From: WVYX01 sp039586815
Lineage (GTDB): Bacteria; Gemmatimonadota; Gemmatimonadetes; Gemmatimonadales; GWC2-71-9
Direction: 5' to 3'
Length of the DNA: 64,000 nt
NCBI GenBank assembly: GCA_039586815.1
Contig: JBDHJR010000003.1
Location: 79,008-143,007, forward strand
Of this stretch, positions 20,935-30,094 are shown one piece after another (within the stretch, counting starts at the first letter, position 1; every line of letters begins with the position of its first letter). A model generated the notes under the pieces. The model did no database searches, had not been told where the DNA came from, and saw nothing but the letters and a program-made list of their open reading frames with translations. The position numbers and the translations under genes are program-made.

Positions 20935-21951
20935 ATGCCTGAGCTTCCCATCCCCCCCCATTTCGACGCTTCGAAGGTCGGCGAGGTCTGGCGGGTCGAT
21001 TACGAGGCCCGCGCGCGCCAGGCGGAGGCGTGGGCTCGAGAGCACGGTGTCGGGCCGGCTTCGAGCGACCGCAAGCGCGTCTGCCTCGTCGTGGTCGACT
21101 GCCAGAACACCTTTTGTATTCCCGGACACGAGCTCTTCGTGGGAGGGCGGTCAGGAAGAGGTGCGGTCGAGGACAATACCCGGCTGTGCCAGTTCATCTA
21201 CAGGAACCTGGATCTCCTCACCGAGATCGATCCCACGATGGACACGCACTCCGCCGTCCAGATATTCCATCCGATCTTCTGGGTCAACGATGCGGGGGAA
21301 CATCCCGCCGGGGCGCAGACGATCATCACCGCGGCCGATGTGGAGCGAGGTGTATGGCGCGTGAACCCGGCGGTGGCCGGCTCCATGCCCGGGCGCGATT
21401 ACGAGTGGCTCAGCGAGTACGCCCTCCACTACGTGCGCGCGCTGAGCGAGGGCCGCTACCCCCTGATGGTGTGGCCGTACCACGCGATGCTCGGCGGTGT
21501 GGGCCACGCGCTGGTTTCCGCCGTCGAGGAAGCGATCTTCTTCCACAGCGTCGCCCGTGCCGCGCCAGTGGGATTCGAGGTGAAGGGCAACAATCCCCTG
21601 ACCGAGAACTACTCGGTGCTGAGCCCGGAGGTGCTGGACGGTCCGGACGGGACGCCCATTGCGGGCAGGAACACCCGGTTCACGGAGCGGTTGCTCGAGT
21701 TCGACGCCGTGATCGTCGCCGGCCAGGCAAAGAGCCACTGCGTAGCGTGGTCGGTCCACGACCTGCTCGGCGACGTGCGGGTGCGGGACCAACGGCTGGC
21801 GGAGAAGGTGTACTTGCTGGAGGACTGCACTTCACCCGTGGTCGTCCCCGGCGTGGTTGACTTCACGGAGCAGGCTGACGAGGCTTTTGAGCGCTTCGCG
21901 GACGCGGGTATGCACGTGGTCCGTTCGACCGAGCCCATCGAGAACTGGTAG
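20935..21951 (+). CDS. Nicotinamidase-like isochorismatase-fold hydrolase
   Basis: Nicotinamidase turns nicotinamide into nicotinate, feeding the enzyme encoded just upstream. The protein has 338 residues, long for the family (usually ~200). A catalytic triad can be proposed: D55 (VVVDCQNTF), K217 and C269 (AKSHCVAW). The metal site found in nicotinamidases but not in plain isochorismatases is present: D103, H105 and H112 (MDTHSAVQIFH). The extra length is in the N-terminal ~45 residues and an insertion around 130-200. The class V aminotransferase gene starts 5 bases after the stop. Confidence 0.85.
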   Translation: MPELPIPPHFDASKVGEVWRVDYEARARQAEAWAREHGVGPASSDRKRVCLVVVDCQNTFCIPGHELFVGGRSGRGAVEDNTRLCQFIYRNLDLLTEIDPTMDTHSAVQIFHPIFWVNDAGEHPAGAQTIITAADVERGVWRVNPAVAGSMPGRDYEWLSEYALHYVRALSEGRYPLMVWPYHAMLGGVGHALVSAVEEAIFFHSVARAAPVGFEVKGNNPLTENYSVLSPEVLDGPDGTPIAGRNTRFTERLLEFDAVIVAGQAKSHCVAWSVHDLLGDVRVRDQRLAEKVYLLEDCTSPVVVPGVVDFTEQADEAFERFADAGMHVVRSTEPIENW

Positions 21952-21956
21952 GGTGA

Positions 21957-23048
21957 ATGAGCACACCTGAGTTCGGGCGGTTCTTCCTCCCGGGACCCAC
22001 AGAAGTCCACCCGGAAGTCCTGGCGGCAATGAACCGCGCCATGATCCCGCACCGCGGTCCGGAAATGGTCGATCTGCTGAAGCGCATCGAGCCACCGCTC
22101 CAGCGCCTCTGCCGCACCGAGAGCCGTGTGCTCGTGGGGACATGCTCGGCCACGGGCTTCATGGAGATGGCTGTGCGGTCCGGGATCAAACACCGGGCCT
22201 TGTCCTTGGTGGGCGGAGCGTTCGGCGAGCGGTTCGCCGCCATCGCCTCCGCTACGGGTCGCGACGTTGTGCGACTCCAGGTTCCGCTGGGACAGACGGT
22301 GGAGCCCGACATGCTGCGCGACGCGCTCAAGCGCAGCGATGCGGACGCCGTTACGCTGGTTCACTCCGAGACGTCTACGGGTGCCCTCGCTCCTCTCGAG
22401 GATCTGGCCGCCGTGGTGCGCGAGTTCGACGATGTGTTGCTGCTGGTCGACGCCGTGACATCCATGGGTGGGTTGCCGGTGGAGACCGACGAGTGGGCGC
22501 TCGACTTCGTGCTGACCGGATCACAAAAGGCGCTTGCCCTGCCGCCGGGACTCGCCATTGCGGTGGCCTCGGAGCGAATGCTCGAGCAAGCGAAGTCGAT
22601 ACCGGAGCGCGGCGCGTATCTCGACGTTGTCGCGTTCGAGAAGGCAGCCGGTAACTACCAGCCCACCAACACCCCCGCGATCTCCCTCCTCTACGCACTC
22701 GAAGCTCAACTCGAGCGTATCGAGGCGGAGGGTGGGGTCGAGCAGCGGTGGCAGCGGCACGATGCCATGCGCCAGGTCGTGGAACAGTGGATCGAGGGGC
22801 GCGGTGGCGAGCTGGGGTTCTCCTACTTGCCGCCGGAGGGGCGCCGGTCATGGACCGTATCCTGCCTCGAGGTGCCCGAGGGCAAGAACGGCCGCGAACT
22901 GGTGCAGGCGGTGAAGAAGAAGGGATGGATCCTCGGCACGGGGTATGGTGAGCTCAAGCCCACTACTCTGCGGATCGGTCACATGGGCGACCACCGTCCG
23001 GAGGCCGTGCGGCAGGCGCTGGGCGCGCTGGAGGAGGTGACGGCGTGA
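21957..23048 (+). CDS. Class V aminotransferase, probably phosphoserine or serine-glyoxylate type
   Basis: This PLP enzyme of 363 residues has the alanine/serine-glyoxylate aminotransferase fold. The N-terminal signature is LPGPTEVHPEV. The PLP ring is held by D165 (LLVDAVTS), and the Schiff-base lysine is K191 (GSQKALALPPG). Its stop overlaps the serA start by 4 bp (GTGA). That coupling suggests it transaminates 3-phosphohydroxypyruvate, standing in for SerC, as proposed for class V enzymes next to SerA in other lineages. Serine-pyruvate or alanine-glyoxylate exchange remains possible. Confidence 0.85.
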   Translation: MSTPEFGRFFLPGPTEVHPEVLAAMNRAMIPHRGPEMVDLLKRIEPPLQRLCRTESRVLVGTCSATGFMEMAVRSGIKHRALSLVGGAFGERFAAIASATGRDVVRLQVPLGQTVEPDMLRDALKRSDADAVTLVHSETSTGALAPLEDLAAVVREFDDVLLLVDAVTSMGGLPVETDEWALDFVLTGSQKALALPPGLAIAVASERMLEQAKSIPERGAYLDVVAFEKAAGNYQPTNTPAISLLYALEAQLERIEAEGGVEQRWQRHDAMRQVVEQWIEGRGGELGFSYLPPEGRRSWTVSCLEVPEGKNGRELVQAVKKKGWILGTGYGELKPTTLRIGHMGDHRPEAVRQALGALEEVTA

Positions 23049-24640
23049 GCTTCGTGGTTGTGGTCGCGGACCGGGTGCACGCTGCCGGACTCGCGCTGCT
23101 CGAAGCCGAGTCCCAGCTCGAGGTGGTAGGCCTTGCCGGAGAGCCGGCACGCCTCGAGGCGGAGCTGGAGCGAGCTCACGCCCTGCTGGTCCGCTCCGAC
23201 ACCACCGTTACCGAGGAGCTCATTGCCGCTGCCCCGCAGCTCTGCGTAATCGGGCGCGCGGGGGTCGGTGTCGACAACATCGACGTGGAGGCGGCCACGA
23301 AGCGGGGCGTCGCGGTGCTCAACGCGCCGGGTGCCAACACGGTGAGTGCGGCTGAGCACACGGTGGCCCTGCTTTTGTCGCTGCTGCGCAATATCCCGGG
23401 AGCGGCGGCGAGCATGCGGGAGGGGCGGTGGGACCGCAAGCAGTTCGCGGGCACCGAGCTCAGGGGCAAGCGGCTGGGGCTCGTCGGGCTCGGCCGGGTA
23501 GGCGTGCACGTTGCGAACGTGGCCCGCGCGTTCGGCATGAAGGTGGTGGCGCACGACCCGTATCTCCCGGAGGCCAGTGCTCGCGAGATGGGCATCACGC
23601 TGCTGGAGCTGGACGAGGTCCTGGAGACAGCGGACGTCGTGTCTCTCCACGCGCCGCTCACCGACGAGACGCGGGGGCTCATGAACCGTGAGCGTCTCGC
23701 GAAGATGAAGCCGAGCGCGGTGCTGGTTAACGCGGCGCGGGGCGCGCTGGTGCAGGATGATGCGCTGCTCGAGGCATTGGAGCAGGGGACGCTGGCCGGC
23801 GCTGCCCTGGACGTGTTCGAGCCCGAGCCGCTGGAGTCCGATTCTCCGCTGCGCCGGGCGGACAGGCTGCTGCTTACCCCGCACCTGGCAGCCTCCACTT
23901 CCGAGGCGCAAGAGCGCGTCGCATCGGAGATCTGCGCCAACGTGCGTGACGCACTGCTTCACGGCACGCTGCGTGGCGCCGTGAACCTCCCCGGCATCCC
24001 CGGTCAGGTGATGGCCCGGCTCGGCGGCGTGCTCGAGCTGGCCCGCCGGCTCGGGCGTCTCGCTGCCGGAGTCGCCCACGACCGGGTGCAGTCCGTCGAG
24101 GTCTACTTCGGGGGAGAGGATGACGCGGCGCCCCGTCCCGCCATGCTCGCGGCGGTCGAGGGAGTGCTCTCAGCGATGGGCGTGGATTCCGTGAGCTTGG
24201 TGAACGCTGCCGCCCGGGCCGAGCAGCGCGGCATGAGCATCGGGCGGCGCGTGGGCCAGCCGCTGGCCGGCTTCGAGACCACTGTGGGAGTGACGGTGCA
24301 GACGCCGGATCGCACGGTCACGGTAGACGGCGTGTTGTTGGGTGAGCGGGCCGGTCGGGTGATCCGCATCAACGGCTTCCCGGTGGACGTTCCGGCCGAC
24401 GGCAAGGTACTGCTGCTGCGCAACCGCGATGTTCCCGGTGTGATCGGTCGGGTGGGCAGTTTGCTGGGTGACGCCGCGGTCAACATCGCGTCCTACCACC
24501 AGGCCCGAAAGGATGAAGCCGGGGGCGAAGCACTGGCCGCGATCGTGGTGGACCAGGCGCCGGATGCCGAAGTCCTCCAGCAGCTGGGCGAGCTGAGTGA
24601 CGTGCTGGAGGTGCGTGTCGCGAGCCTGAACGGAGACTAG
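23045..24640 (+). CDS. serA: D-3-phosphoglycerate dehydrogenase
   Basis: SerA oxidises 3-phosphoglycerate with NAD+, the first step of serine synthesis. At 531 residues it is the long form: catalytic and NAD domains (Rossmann loop GLGRVG; NAARGAL with the active-site Arg; TPHLAAST with the active-site His), an intervening regulatory domain at ~330-450, and a C-terminal ACT domain (~455-531; NRDVPGVIGRVG) where serine normally binds as feedback inhibitor. The gene starts at GTG 23045 inside the previous stop region and closes the operon. Confidence 0.96.
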   Translation: MSFVVVVADRVHAAGLALLEAESQLEVVGLAGEPARLEAELERAHALLVRSDTTVTEELIAAAPQLCVIGRAGVGVDNIDVEAATKRGVAVLNAPGANTVSAAEHTVALLLSLLRNIPGAAASMREGRWDRKQFAGTELRGKRLGLVGLGRVGVHVANVARAFGMKVVAHDPYLPEASAREMGITLLELDEVLETADVVSLHAPLTDETRGLMNRERLAKMKPSAVLVNAARGALVQDDALLEALEQGTLAGAALDVFEPEPLESDSPLRRADRLLLTPHLAASTSEAQERVASEICANVRDALLHGTLRGAVNLPGIPGQVMARLGGVLELARRLGRLAAGVAHDRVQSVEVYFGGEDDAAPRPAMLAAVEGVLSAMGVDSVSLVNAAARAEQRGMSIGRRVGQPLAGFETTVGVTVQTPDRTVTVDGVLLGERAGRVIRINGFPVDVPADGKVLLLRNRDVPGVIGRVGSLLGDAAVNIASYHQARKDEAGGEALAAIVVDQAPDAEVLQQLGELSDVLEVRVASLNGD

Positions 24641-24641
24641 C

Positions 24642-26780
24642 TCAGGCCGCCGACGGCGCCGCCGATGTGTGCGGTGCCTCCCGTTTCCCCGATCCCACCA
24701 TCCGGAAGGAGCTCACCGCCTCCGTGAGGCGCTCCGACGCCTCGGCGAGTTGCGCGGCGGAGCTCGCGATCTCCTCGGTCGATGCGCTCTGCTCTTCGGC
24801 TGAGGCCGCGATTTGCTCGGCCGCAGCCACCACCGACTCGGTGCCGCCCTGCACGGCCTGTAGCCGCTGCGTGATCTCGTCTACGAGCTTGCGCACTTCG
24901 CCGGCCGCGCTGGAGATCTCTCCGGTCCACGCGCTGGTTTCCGCGGCGCCGCCCGCCACCTCCTGGAGTCCTTCCGCCGCTGCATCGGCGATTTGGCGCA
25001 CCGCCGTGCTCGACTGTGACAGTGCTGTCAGGCGGTCGCTGGTGGCCTGCAGCGTGGCCAGCACGTTGTTGACCGTCTCCGTGGTGGAGGCGGCGGCCCG
25101 CGCCGCCTGGCCCGCGAGCTTGCGCACCTCGTCGGCGACGACGGCGAAGCCCCGTCCCTCGCCTCCCGCGCGCGATGCCTCGATCGCGGCGTTCAGGGCG
25201 AGCATGTTGGTCTGAGTGGCAATGGAGCGTGTCTGCTTGATGAACGCCTCGATCTGCCCCGACATGTCAGCCAGTCGCTTCGCGTCCGAGACCCCCTGCT
25301 CCAGGTCGCTGGCGAGCTGTCCCAGCTGCTCGCTTCCCGCCATGAGCCGCTCCCGGTTCTGTTCCGCCGTGTCCAGCAGGGCGGTATTGCGATTGGCGGC
25401 GAGATTGGCGCCTTCCGCCAGCTGGGCGGTGATGCTGCTGATGCGCGTCGCGTCGCTCACCGCACCGCGGACCTGTTCCGCTTGCTGGGTGGCCTGGCCG
25501 CTCAGGTTCTGGCAGGTGTTGGCCATCTCTTGCGTGGACGCCGACATCTCCTGCGTGCTTGCCGAGATCTCTTCGGCCATCGACGCCGACTCCTCGGAGG
25601 AGAGGCGGATCTGCCCCACCAGTCGCCGCAGCGCCTCCACCATGCCCTCCACCGACGCGAGCAGGATCCCGACCTCCTCAGAGCCAGCCTCATCGGAGGC
25701 TACCGAGGCGGAGAGGTCGCCGTCGGCCACCCGCCCTGCCACGGCCCCGGCGTGGCGCACCGGCTGGGTCACCTTGCGGTTGAGCCACGAGGTGACGTAC
25801 AGGACCACGATGAGCACCAGCACCAGCACCGCACCGGCTCCCAAGTAGAGCGCTCGCTGCAACGAGCGGGACCCGCCGTAGGTGATCAACTCGGGCTCCC
25901 GCACGACCACCCACCAGCGCCCGTCGTTGGTTGGCGTCGTACCCACCCATTCGACTCCGCCCGTCGGCAGATCTATCTCGAAGACCTCCGTCATGTCACT
26001 GCGGAGGATCTGGTGCATTTCGTCCAACGGACGGAGTAGGCGGCTCGGGTCGGCCGATATCACCACGCGATCCTCGGCGTCGACCACCTCGATGAGCAGC
26101 GTCTGCAGGTCCGAGACGGCGAGGCGGGCCAGCCGGAAGAGCGTCACCGTTCCCCGGATGACCCCGATCGGCTCTCCGGTGGCCGGGTCGCTGATTACTT
26201 GGGCCAGAGTCAGCCCCATCATGCCCGAGGCCTCGTCCAGCACGGGCTCGCCCTGGTAAGAGCCCTCCTCCATGGCTACCTGCCACCACTCCTCGTCGGA
26301 CTGCACGAAGTCGTCGCCCGGGAAGCTGGTAGTGACGGTGAAGCCGTGTCTCTCGGTGAACGCCAGTGCGGTGAAGTCGGATAGGTCGCCGAACTCCTCC
26401 AGGAACCGAGCCAGTGCGGTGTCGGGCGAGAGCTGGCCGGTTGCGGCGAACTGGCGGTCGAGTGTGGTGGTGGCAATGCCGTCCAGGCGGCGACGGGCTG
26501 CGTCGCGGCTGGCGATGCCGGCCAGATCCACGATGTCGGGAACGTTGGCGAACAGCTCGAGGGTGGAGCGACGCTCCCGCAGGTACTGGTTCACCGTGGT
26601 GCTGGCCCGCTCCGCCGCCGCGGCGATGCGGAGATCCGCCGCGTCCTCGAACTCGACTCTCACCAGTTGGGACGCCACCCACGCGGCCACGGCGACCATC
26701 AATACCGCCAGGGGCACCCCGATGAGCAGGGTTCGCTTGTGCAGGTCTGCCGTTTTCTGGGTGGCCATACGGTTGCGCAA
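24642..26780 (-). CDS. Methyl-accepting chemotaxis protein
   Basis: This transmembrane chemoreceptor has 712 residues (or 708 from the ATG at 26768). TM1 is ~18-38. A periplasmic sensor of ~270 residues, probably Cache-type, runs to TM2 (~312-333). A HAMP domain (~334-386) and a long cytoplasmic coiled coil follow. The CheA-binding hairpin is conserved (NMLALNAAIEA and GRGFAVVADEVRKLA, ~525-557). No CheR-binding pentapeptide is seen at the C-terminus. The gene converges on serA with only 1 base between the stops; no che genes are in the window. The ligand is unknown. Confidence 0.94.
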   Translation of the reverse strand: MRNRMATQKTADLHKRTLLIGVPLAVLMVAVAAWVASQLVRVEFEDAADLRIAAAAERASTTVNQYLRERRSTLELFANVPDIVDLAGIASRDAARRRLDGIATTTLDRQFAATGQLSPDTALARFLEEFGDLSDFTALAFTERHGFTVTTSFPGDDFVQSDEEWWQVAMEEGSYQGEPVLDEASGMMGLTLAQVISDPATGEPIGVIRGTVTLFRLARLAVSDLQTLLIEVVDAEDRVVISADPSRLLRPLDEMHQILRSDMTEVFEIDLPTGGVEWVGTTPTNDGRWWVVVREPELITYGGSRSLQRALYLGAGAVLVLVLIVVLYVTSWLNRKVTQPVRHAGAVAGRVADGDLSASVASDEAGSEEVGILLASVEGMVEALRRLVGQIRLSSEESASMAEEISASTQEMSASTQEMANTCQNLSGQATQQAEQVRGAVSDATRISSITAQLAEGANLAANRNTALLDTAEQNRERLMAGSEQLGQLASDLEQGVSDAKRLADMSGQIEAFIKQTRSIATQTNMLALNAAIEASRAGGEGRGFAVVADEVRKLAGQAARAAASTTETVNNVLATLQATSDRLTALSQSSTAVRQIADAAAEGLQEVAGGAAETSAWTGEISSAAGEVRKLVDEITQRLQAVQGGTESVVAAAEQIAASAEEQSASTEEIASSAAQLAEASERLTEAVSSFRMVGSGKREAPHTSAAPSAA

Positions 26781-26831
26781 AACCTATGACAGGCTTCCAG
26801 AGGGAGCAAGCCGTGATAGATTACGCGTGCC

Positions 26832-29270
26832 ATGCCAGAGAAGCACACCGGGATCGACACGTACGACCCCCAGGCAGTGGAGCCGAAGTGGCGCCGCAGG
26901 TGGGAGGAACGCCGCACGAACGCGGCTGACCTGCACGCGGCCCCGCGGCCGTACTACAACCTCATGATGTACCCGTATCCGTCGGCCGAGGGACTCCACG
27001 TGGGGAACGTGTTCGCGTTCGTGGGCGCCGACGTCTACGGCCGGTACCGCCGCCTGCAGGGCGAGAACGTGTTCGAGCCCATAGGGTTCGACGCCTTCGG
27101 GATTCACTCCGAGAACTACGCCCTCAAGGTCGACACGCATCCGGCGGAACTCATTCCGCAGAACATCGCGCGGTTCCGGGAGCAGTTGCAGCGGTGCGGG
27201 CTGATGCTCGATTGGGACCACGAGGTCTCCACCACCGATCCACGGTACTACAAGTGGACCCAGTGGATCTTCTTGAAGCTGTTTGACGCCGGCATGGCCG
27301 TACGCAAGAAGGCGCCGGTCAACTGGTGCCCCGAGTGCAAGACCGTGCTCGCCAACGAGCAGGTGATCGACGGACACTGCGAGCGGCATCCTGGGACGAT
27401 GGTGCACCAGCGGTTGCTCGAGCAGTGGTTCTTCAAGATCACCGACTACGCTGAGCGGTTGCTGGCCAACCACGAGTGGCTCGACTGGTCTGAATCCACC
27501 CGCATCATGCAGCGCAACTGGATCGGTCGGTCGGAGGGCGCCGATCTGGTGTTCGAGACGCCTACCGGGATGCCCATCACGGTGTTCACCACGCGTCCCG
27601 ATACCATCTTCGGCGCCACCTACATGGTGCTGGCGCCGGAGCATCCGCTCGTGCGGAAGCTCACGACCCAGGAGCAGCTGCAGACGGTGCACGAGTACCA
27701 GCGCCAGGCAGCCGCAATGGACATCGTGTCGCGTCGCGTAGGCGACAAGGAGAAGACCGGTGTCTTCACGGGAGCGTACGCCCGCAACCCGGCGACGGGT
27801 GAGTCGATTCCGATCTGGATCGCCGATTACGTGCTGATGGAGTACGGCACCGGAGCCATCATGGCGGTACCGGGGCACGACTCACGTGACCTGGAGTTCG
27901 CGCACAAGTTCGACCTGGAAGTGCGGCAGGTGGTCCAGCCCGACGACCCTGCCGAGGAGGGGATCGGGTTCGTCGGCTGGGACGGCACGATGATCAACTC
28001 TGGTCAGTTTGACGGGATGCCCTGCTCCGAGGCGGTCCCGGCGATCACCGCCTGGCTGGAGCAACAGGGGGCAGGCAAGAAGCAGGTGCAGTTCCGGTTG
28101 CACGACTGGTGCATCTCGCGCCAGCGCTACTGGGGCCCGCCCATTCCCACCATCTACTGCGACGATTGCGGAATCGTGGGAGTGCCGGAGGGGGATCTTC
28201 CGGTTCTGCTGCCGCCGTTGGAGGATTTTCGGCCCGATGAGTCGGGAGTGTCTCCTCTGGCCCGCGTGGAGGAATGGTACAGGGTCCCGTGTCCCAAGTG
28301 TGGCAAGGAGGCGCGGCGCGAGACCGACGTGTCAGACACGTTCCTCGATTCTGCCTGGTACTTCCTGAGGTACCCGTCCACCGAGTACGACGACCGGCCG
28401 TTCGACAAGGAGCTCACGGAGAAGTGGCTGCCGGTGAACTCCTACATCGGCGGCAACGAGCACGCCGTGCTGCACCTGATGTACTCGCGGTTCATCACCA
28501 TGGCGCTGCACGACCTGGGGCACCTGCCTTTCGAGGAGCCGTTCACGCGGTTCCGTGCGCACGGCACCATCGTGAAGGATGGGGCGAAGATGTCGAAGTC
28601 GCGCGGCAATGTGGTGGTGCCTGATGAGTACATCGGCAAGTGGGGCGCCGACACCTTCCGCATGTATCTCATGTTCCTCGGCCCCTACCAGGAGGGCGGC
28701 GACTTCCGCGACGAGGGCATCTCGGGGATCCGGCGCTTCCTGGACAAGGTGTGGAATCTCGTGACGGCGGCGGGTGAGGGCCGGGCCGAGGACCACCCCG
28801 AAGCAAACCGCAAGTTGCACCAGACGATACACGGTGTGGGCGCCGACCTAGAGGCGCTGCGCTACAACACGGCCATCTCGAAGCTGATGGAGTACGTGAA
28901 CGTGCTGCGGGCCGGAGGTGAGGGCGGCGCAGGGATGCCGAGCGCGCTGCTACAGCCTCTCGCCATCATGCTGGGGCCGCTGGCGCCGCACTTGGCCGAG
29001 GAATGCTGGGAGCGGTTGGGCCACGATGGCAGCGTGTTCGACGCGCCCTGGCCGGCGTACGACGAGGCGCTGGCGCAGGAGGAGCAGCTCGAGCTGGTCG
29101 TGCAGGTCAACGGCAAGGTGCGGGGTCGCCTGCGGGTGGCGCGGGGCATCTCCCAGGACGAGGCCGTGGAGCAGGCGCTTGCCCAGGAGGCCGTACAGCG
29201 GTTCGTGGCGGACAAGCAGCTCCGCAAGACGATATACGTCCCGGATCGGCTGGTGAACTTGGTGGTATAG
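26832..29270 (+). CDS. leuS: Leucyl-tRNA synthetase
   Basis: This enzyme charges tRNA-Leu with leucine. It has 812 residues, somewhat shorter than the common 850-880. The class I signatures are HVGN (56-59, in the PSAEGLHVGN context) and KMSKS (586-590). The CP1 editing domain lies between them (TTRPDTIFGATYMVLAPEH, and the GTGAIMAVPGHD segment). Zinc-type cysteine pairs occur before and after the catalytic insert (CPEC, CDDCG, CPKC). The C-terminal domain binding the tRNA arm is present. A terminator-like hairpin lies ~40 bases after the stop. Confidence 0.98.
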   Translation: MPEKHTGIDTYDPQAVEPKWRRRWEERRTNAADLHAAPRPYYNLMMYPYPSAEGLHVGNVFAFVGADVYGRYRRLQGENVFEPIGFDAFGIHSENYALKVDTHPAELIPQNIARFREQLQRCGLMLDWDHEVSTTDPRYYKWTQWIFLKLFDAGMAVRKKAPVNWCPECKTVLANEQVIDGHCERHPGTMVHQRLLEQWFFKITDYAERLLANHEWLDWSESTRIMQRNWIGRSEGADLVFETPTGMPITVFTTRPDTIFGATYMVLAPEHPLVRKLTTQEQLQTVHEYQRQAAAMDIVSRRVGDKEKTGVFTGAYARNPATGESIPIWIADYVLMEYGTGAIMAVPGHDSRDLEFAHKFDLEVRQVVQPDDPAEEGIGFVGWDGTMINSGQFDGMPCSEAVPAITAWLEQQGAGKKQVQFRLHDWCISRQRYWGPPIPTIYCDDCGIVGVPEGDLPVLLPPLEDFRPDESGVSPLARVEEWYRVPCPKCGKEARRETDVSDTFLDSAWYFLRYPSTEYDDRPFDKELTEKWLPVNSYIGGNEHAVLHLMYSRFITMALHDLGHLPFEEPFTRFRAHGTIVKDGAKMSKSRGNVVVPDEYIGKWGADTFRMYLMFLGPYQEGGDFRDEGISGIRRFLDKVWNLVTAAGEGRAEDHPEANRKLHQTIHGVGADLEALRYNTAISKLMEYVNVLRAGGEGGAGMPSALLQPLAIMLGPLAPHLAEECWERLGHDGSVFDAPWPAYDEALAQEEQLELVVQVNGKVRGRLRVARGISQDEAVEQALAQEAVQRFVADKQLRKTIYVPDRLVNLVV

Positions 29271-29276
29271 ACCGCC

Positions 29277-29318
29277 GGGAAGCGGGAAGCGGGAAGCGGG
29301 AAGCGGGAAGCGGGAGGC
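29277..29318 (+). repeat. Tandem 7-bp repeat, five perfect copies plus one variant
   Basis: GGGAAGC is repeated five times without change (29277-29311), followed by a sixth copy GGGAGGC. The array starts 6 bases after the leuS stop. The last unit forms the 5' arm of the hairpin at 29311-29338. Confidence 0.95.
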
Positions 29319-29344
29319 GTCCGAGAGGGTGCCTCCCGTTCTTC
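29311..29344 (+). terminator. Likely leuS terminator
   Basis: The 8-bp stem CGGGAGGC (29311-29318) / GCCTCCCG (29331-29338) has a 12-base loop and is followed by TTCTTC. This is an intrinsic-terminator-like structure 40 bases beyond leuS. Confidence 0.6.
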
Positions 29345-29347
29345 ATG

Positions 29348-29490
29348 CCGGGGAAAGGGGAAGAGGGAAGGGGGAAGGGTACGACGGTTCGGACCTGGAA
29401 CCGCCCGATTCTGCAAGCGTAGAATCTGCAAGCGGTTACAGATCCGGGAGTGGTGTACCCTTCCCCCTTCCCACTTCCCCCTTTCCAAGG
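29348..29490. repeat. Long imperfect inverted repeat between leuS and the sigma gene
   Basis: A purine-rich arm at 29348-29382 (blocks GGGGAAAGGGG, GGGAAGGGGGAAGGGTAC) is matched by a pyrimidine-rich arm at 29455-29490, about 33 of 36 positions by eye. The 72-base centre holds two further elements: a direct repeat TCTGCAAGCG (29410-29419 and 29425-29434) and a GATTCT/AGAATC stem. No reading frame explains it. It looks like an extragenic palindromic element or small non-autonomous insertion. Confidence 0.7.
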
Positions 29491-29542
29491 GGCTGGGCGG
29501 GCTGCGACCCTCCTGCCACCCCACGCGTCTATCTTGTCGGGA

Positions 29543-30094
29543 ATGGCAGACTTCACCCTGGCTGCATTGGACGATCTGGCGATCCACCGGGCCAAGTCCG
29601 GCGATCTAGCCGCACTCGAGCGGGTGTACCGCGCATACGAAGGCACGGTGTACTCGTTGTCGCGGCGGATCTGCAGGACCCCGGAGGACGCCGAAGAGGC
29701 GCTGCAGGAGACTTTCCTGGAAGTCTGCCGCAGCATCGGGAAGTTCCGGGGCACTGGTCCCGGAAGTCTCACGGCATGGATCAAGCGGATCGCTTCCAGC
29801 AAGGCGCTGATCCGGATCCGCTACGAGAAGTACCGCGAGACGGAGGAGTTTCATGAGGAAGGCGGCTGGGCGGGCAGGCTGGACGGAGACACGGGCCTGC
29901 AGTTGGATCTGGAAGCGGCGCTGCACCGGCTGTCGGAGACCTCCAGAGCGGTGGTATGGCTGCACGATGTGGAGGGGTACACCCACGAGGAGATTGCCGA
30001 GCAAATGGGCAAGACAGTGAGCTTTTCCAAGTCGCAGTTGTCGCGCGCACATGCGCGGCTGCGAAAGATGCTCGGTGAGGAGGCGCAATGCTAA
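29543..30094 (+). CDS. ECF-type RNA polymerase sigma factor
   Basis: This is an extracytoplasmic-function sigma factor of 183 residues. Region 2 includes VYRAYEGTVYSLSRRIC and EEALQETFLEVCRSI. Region 4 has LHDVEGYTHEEIAEQMGK followed by the recognition helix and SRAHARLRKML. I use ATG 29543; the frame stays open upstream into the inverted repeat. Its end overlaps the anti-sigma gene by 7 bp, which argues for coupled translation and control of the factor by that partner. Confidence 0.93.
   Translation: MADFTLAALDDLAIHRAKSGDLAALERVYRAYEGTVYSLSRRICRTPEDAEEALQETFLEVCRSIGKFRGTGPGSLTAWIKRIASSKALIRIRYEKYRETEEFHEEGGWAGRLDGDTGLQLDLEAALHRLSETSRAVVWLHDVEGYTHEEIAEQMGKTVSFSKSQLSRAHARLRKMLGEEAQC

Noticed and set aside
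29277..29318. Tandem repeat as CRISPR array
   Set aside because: Units are only 7 bp without spacers.
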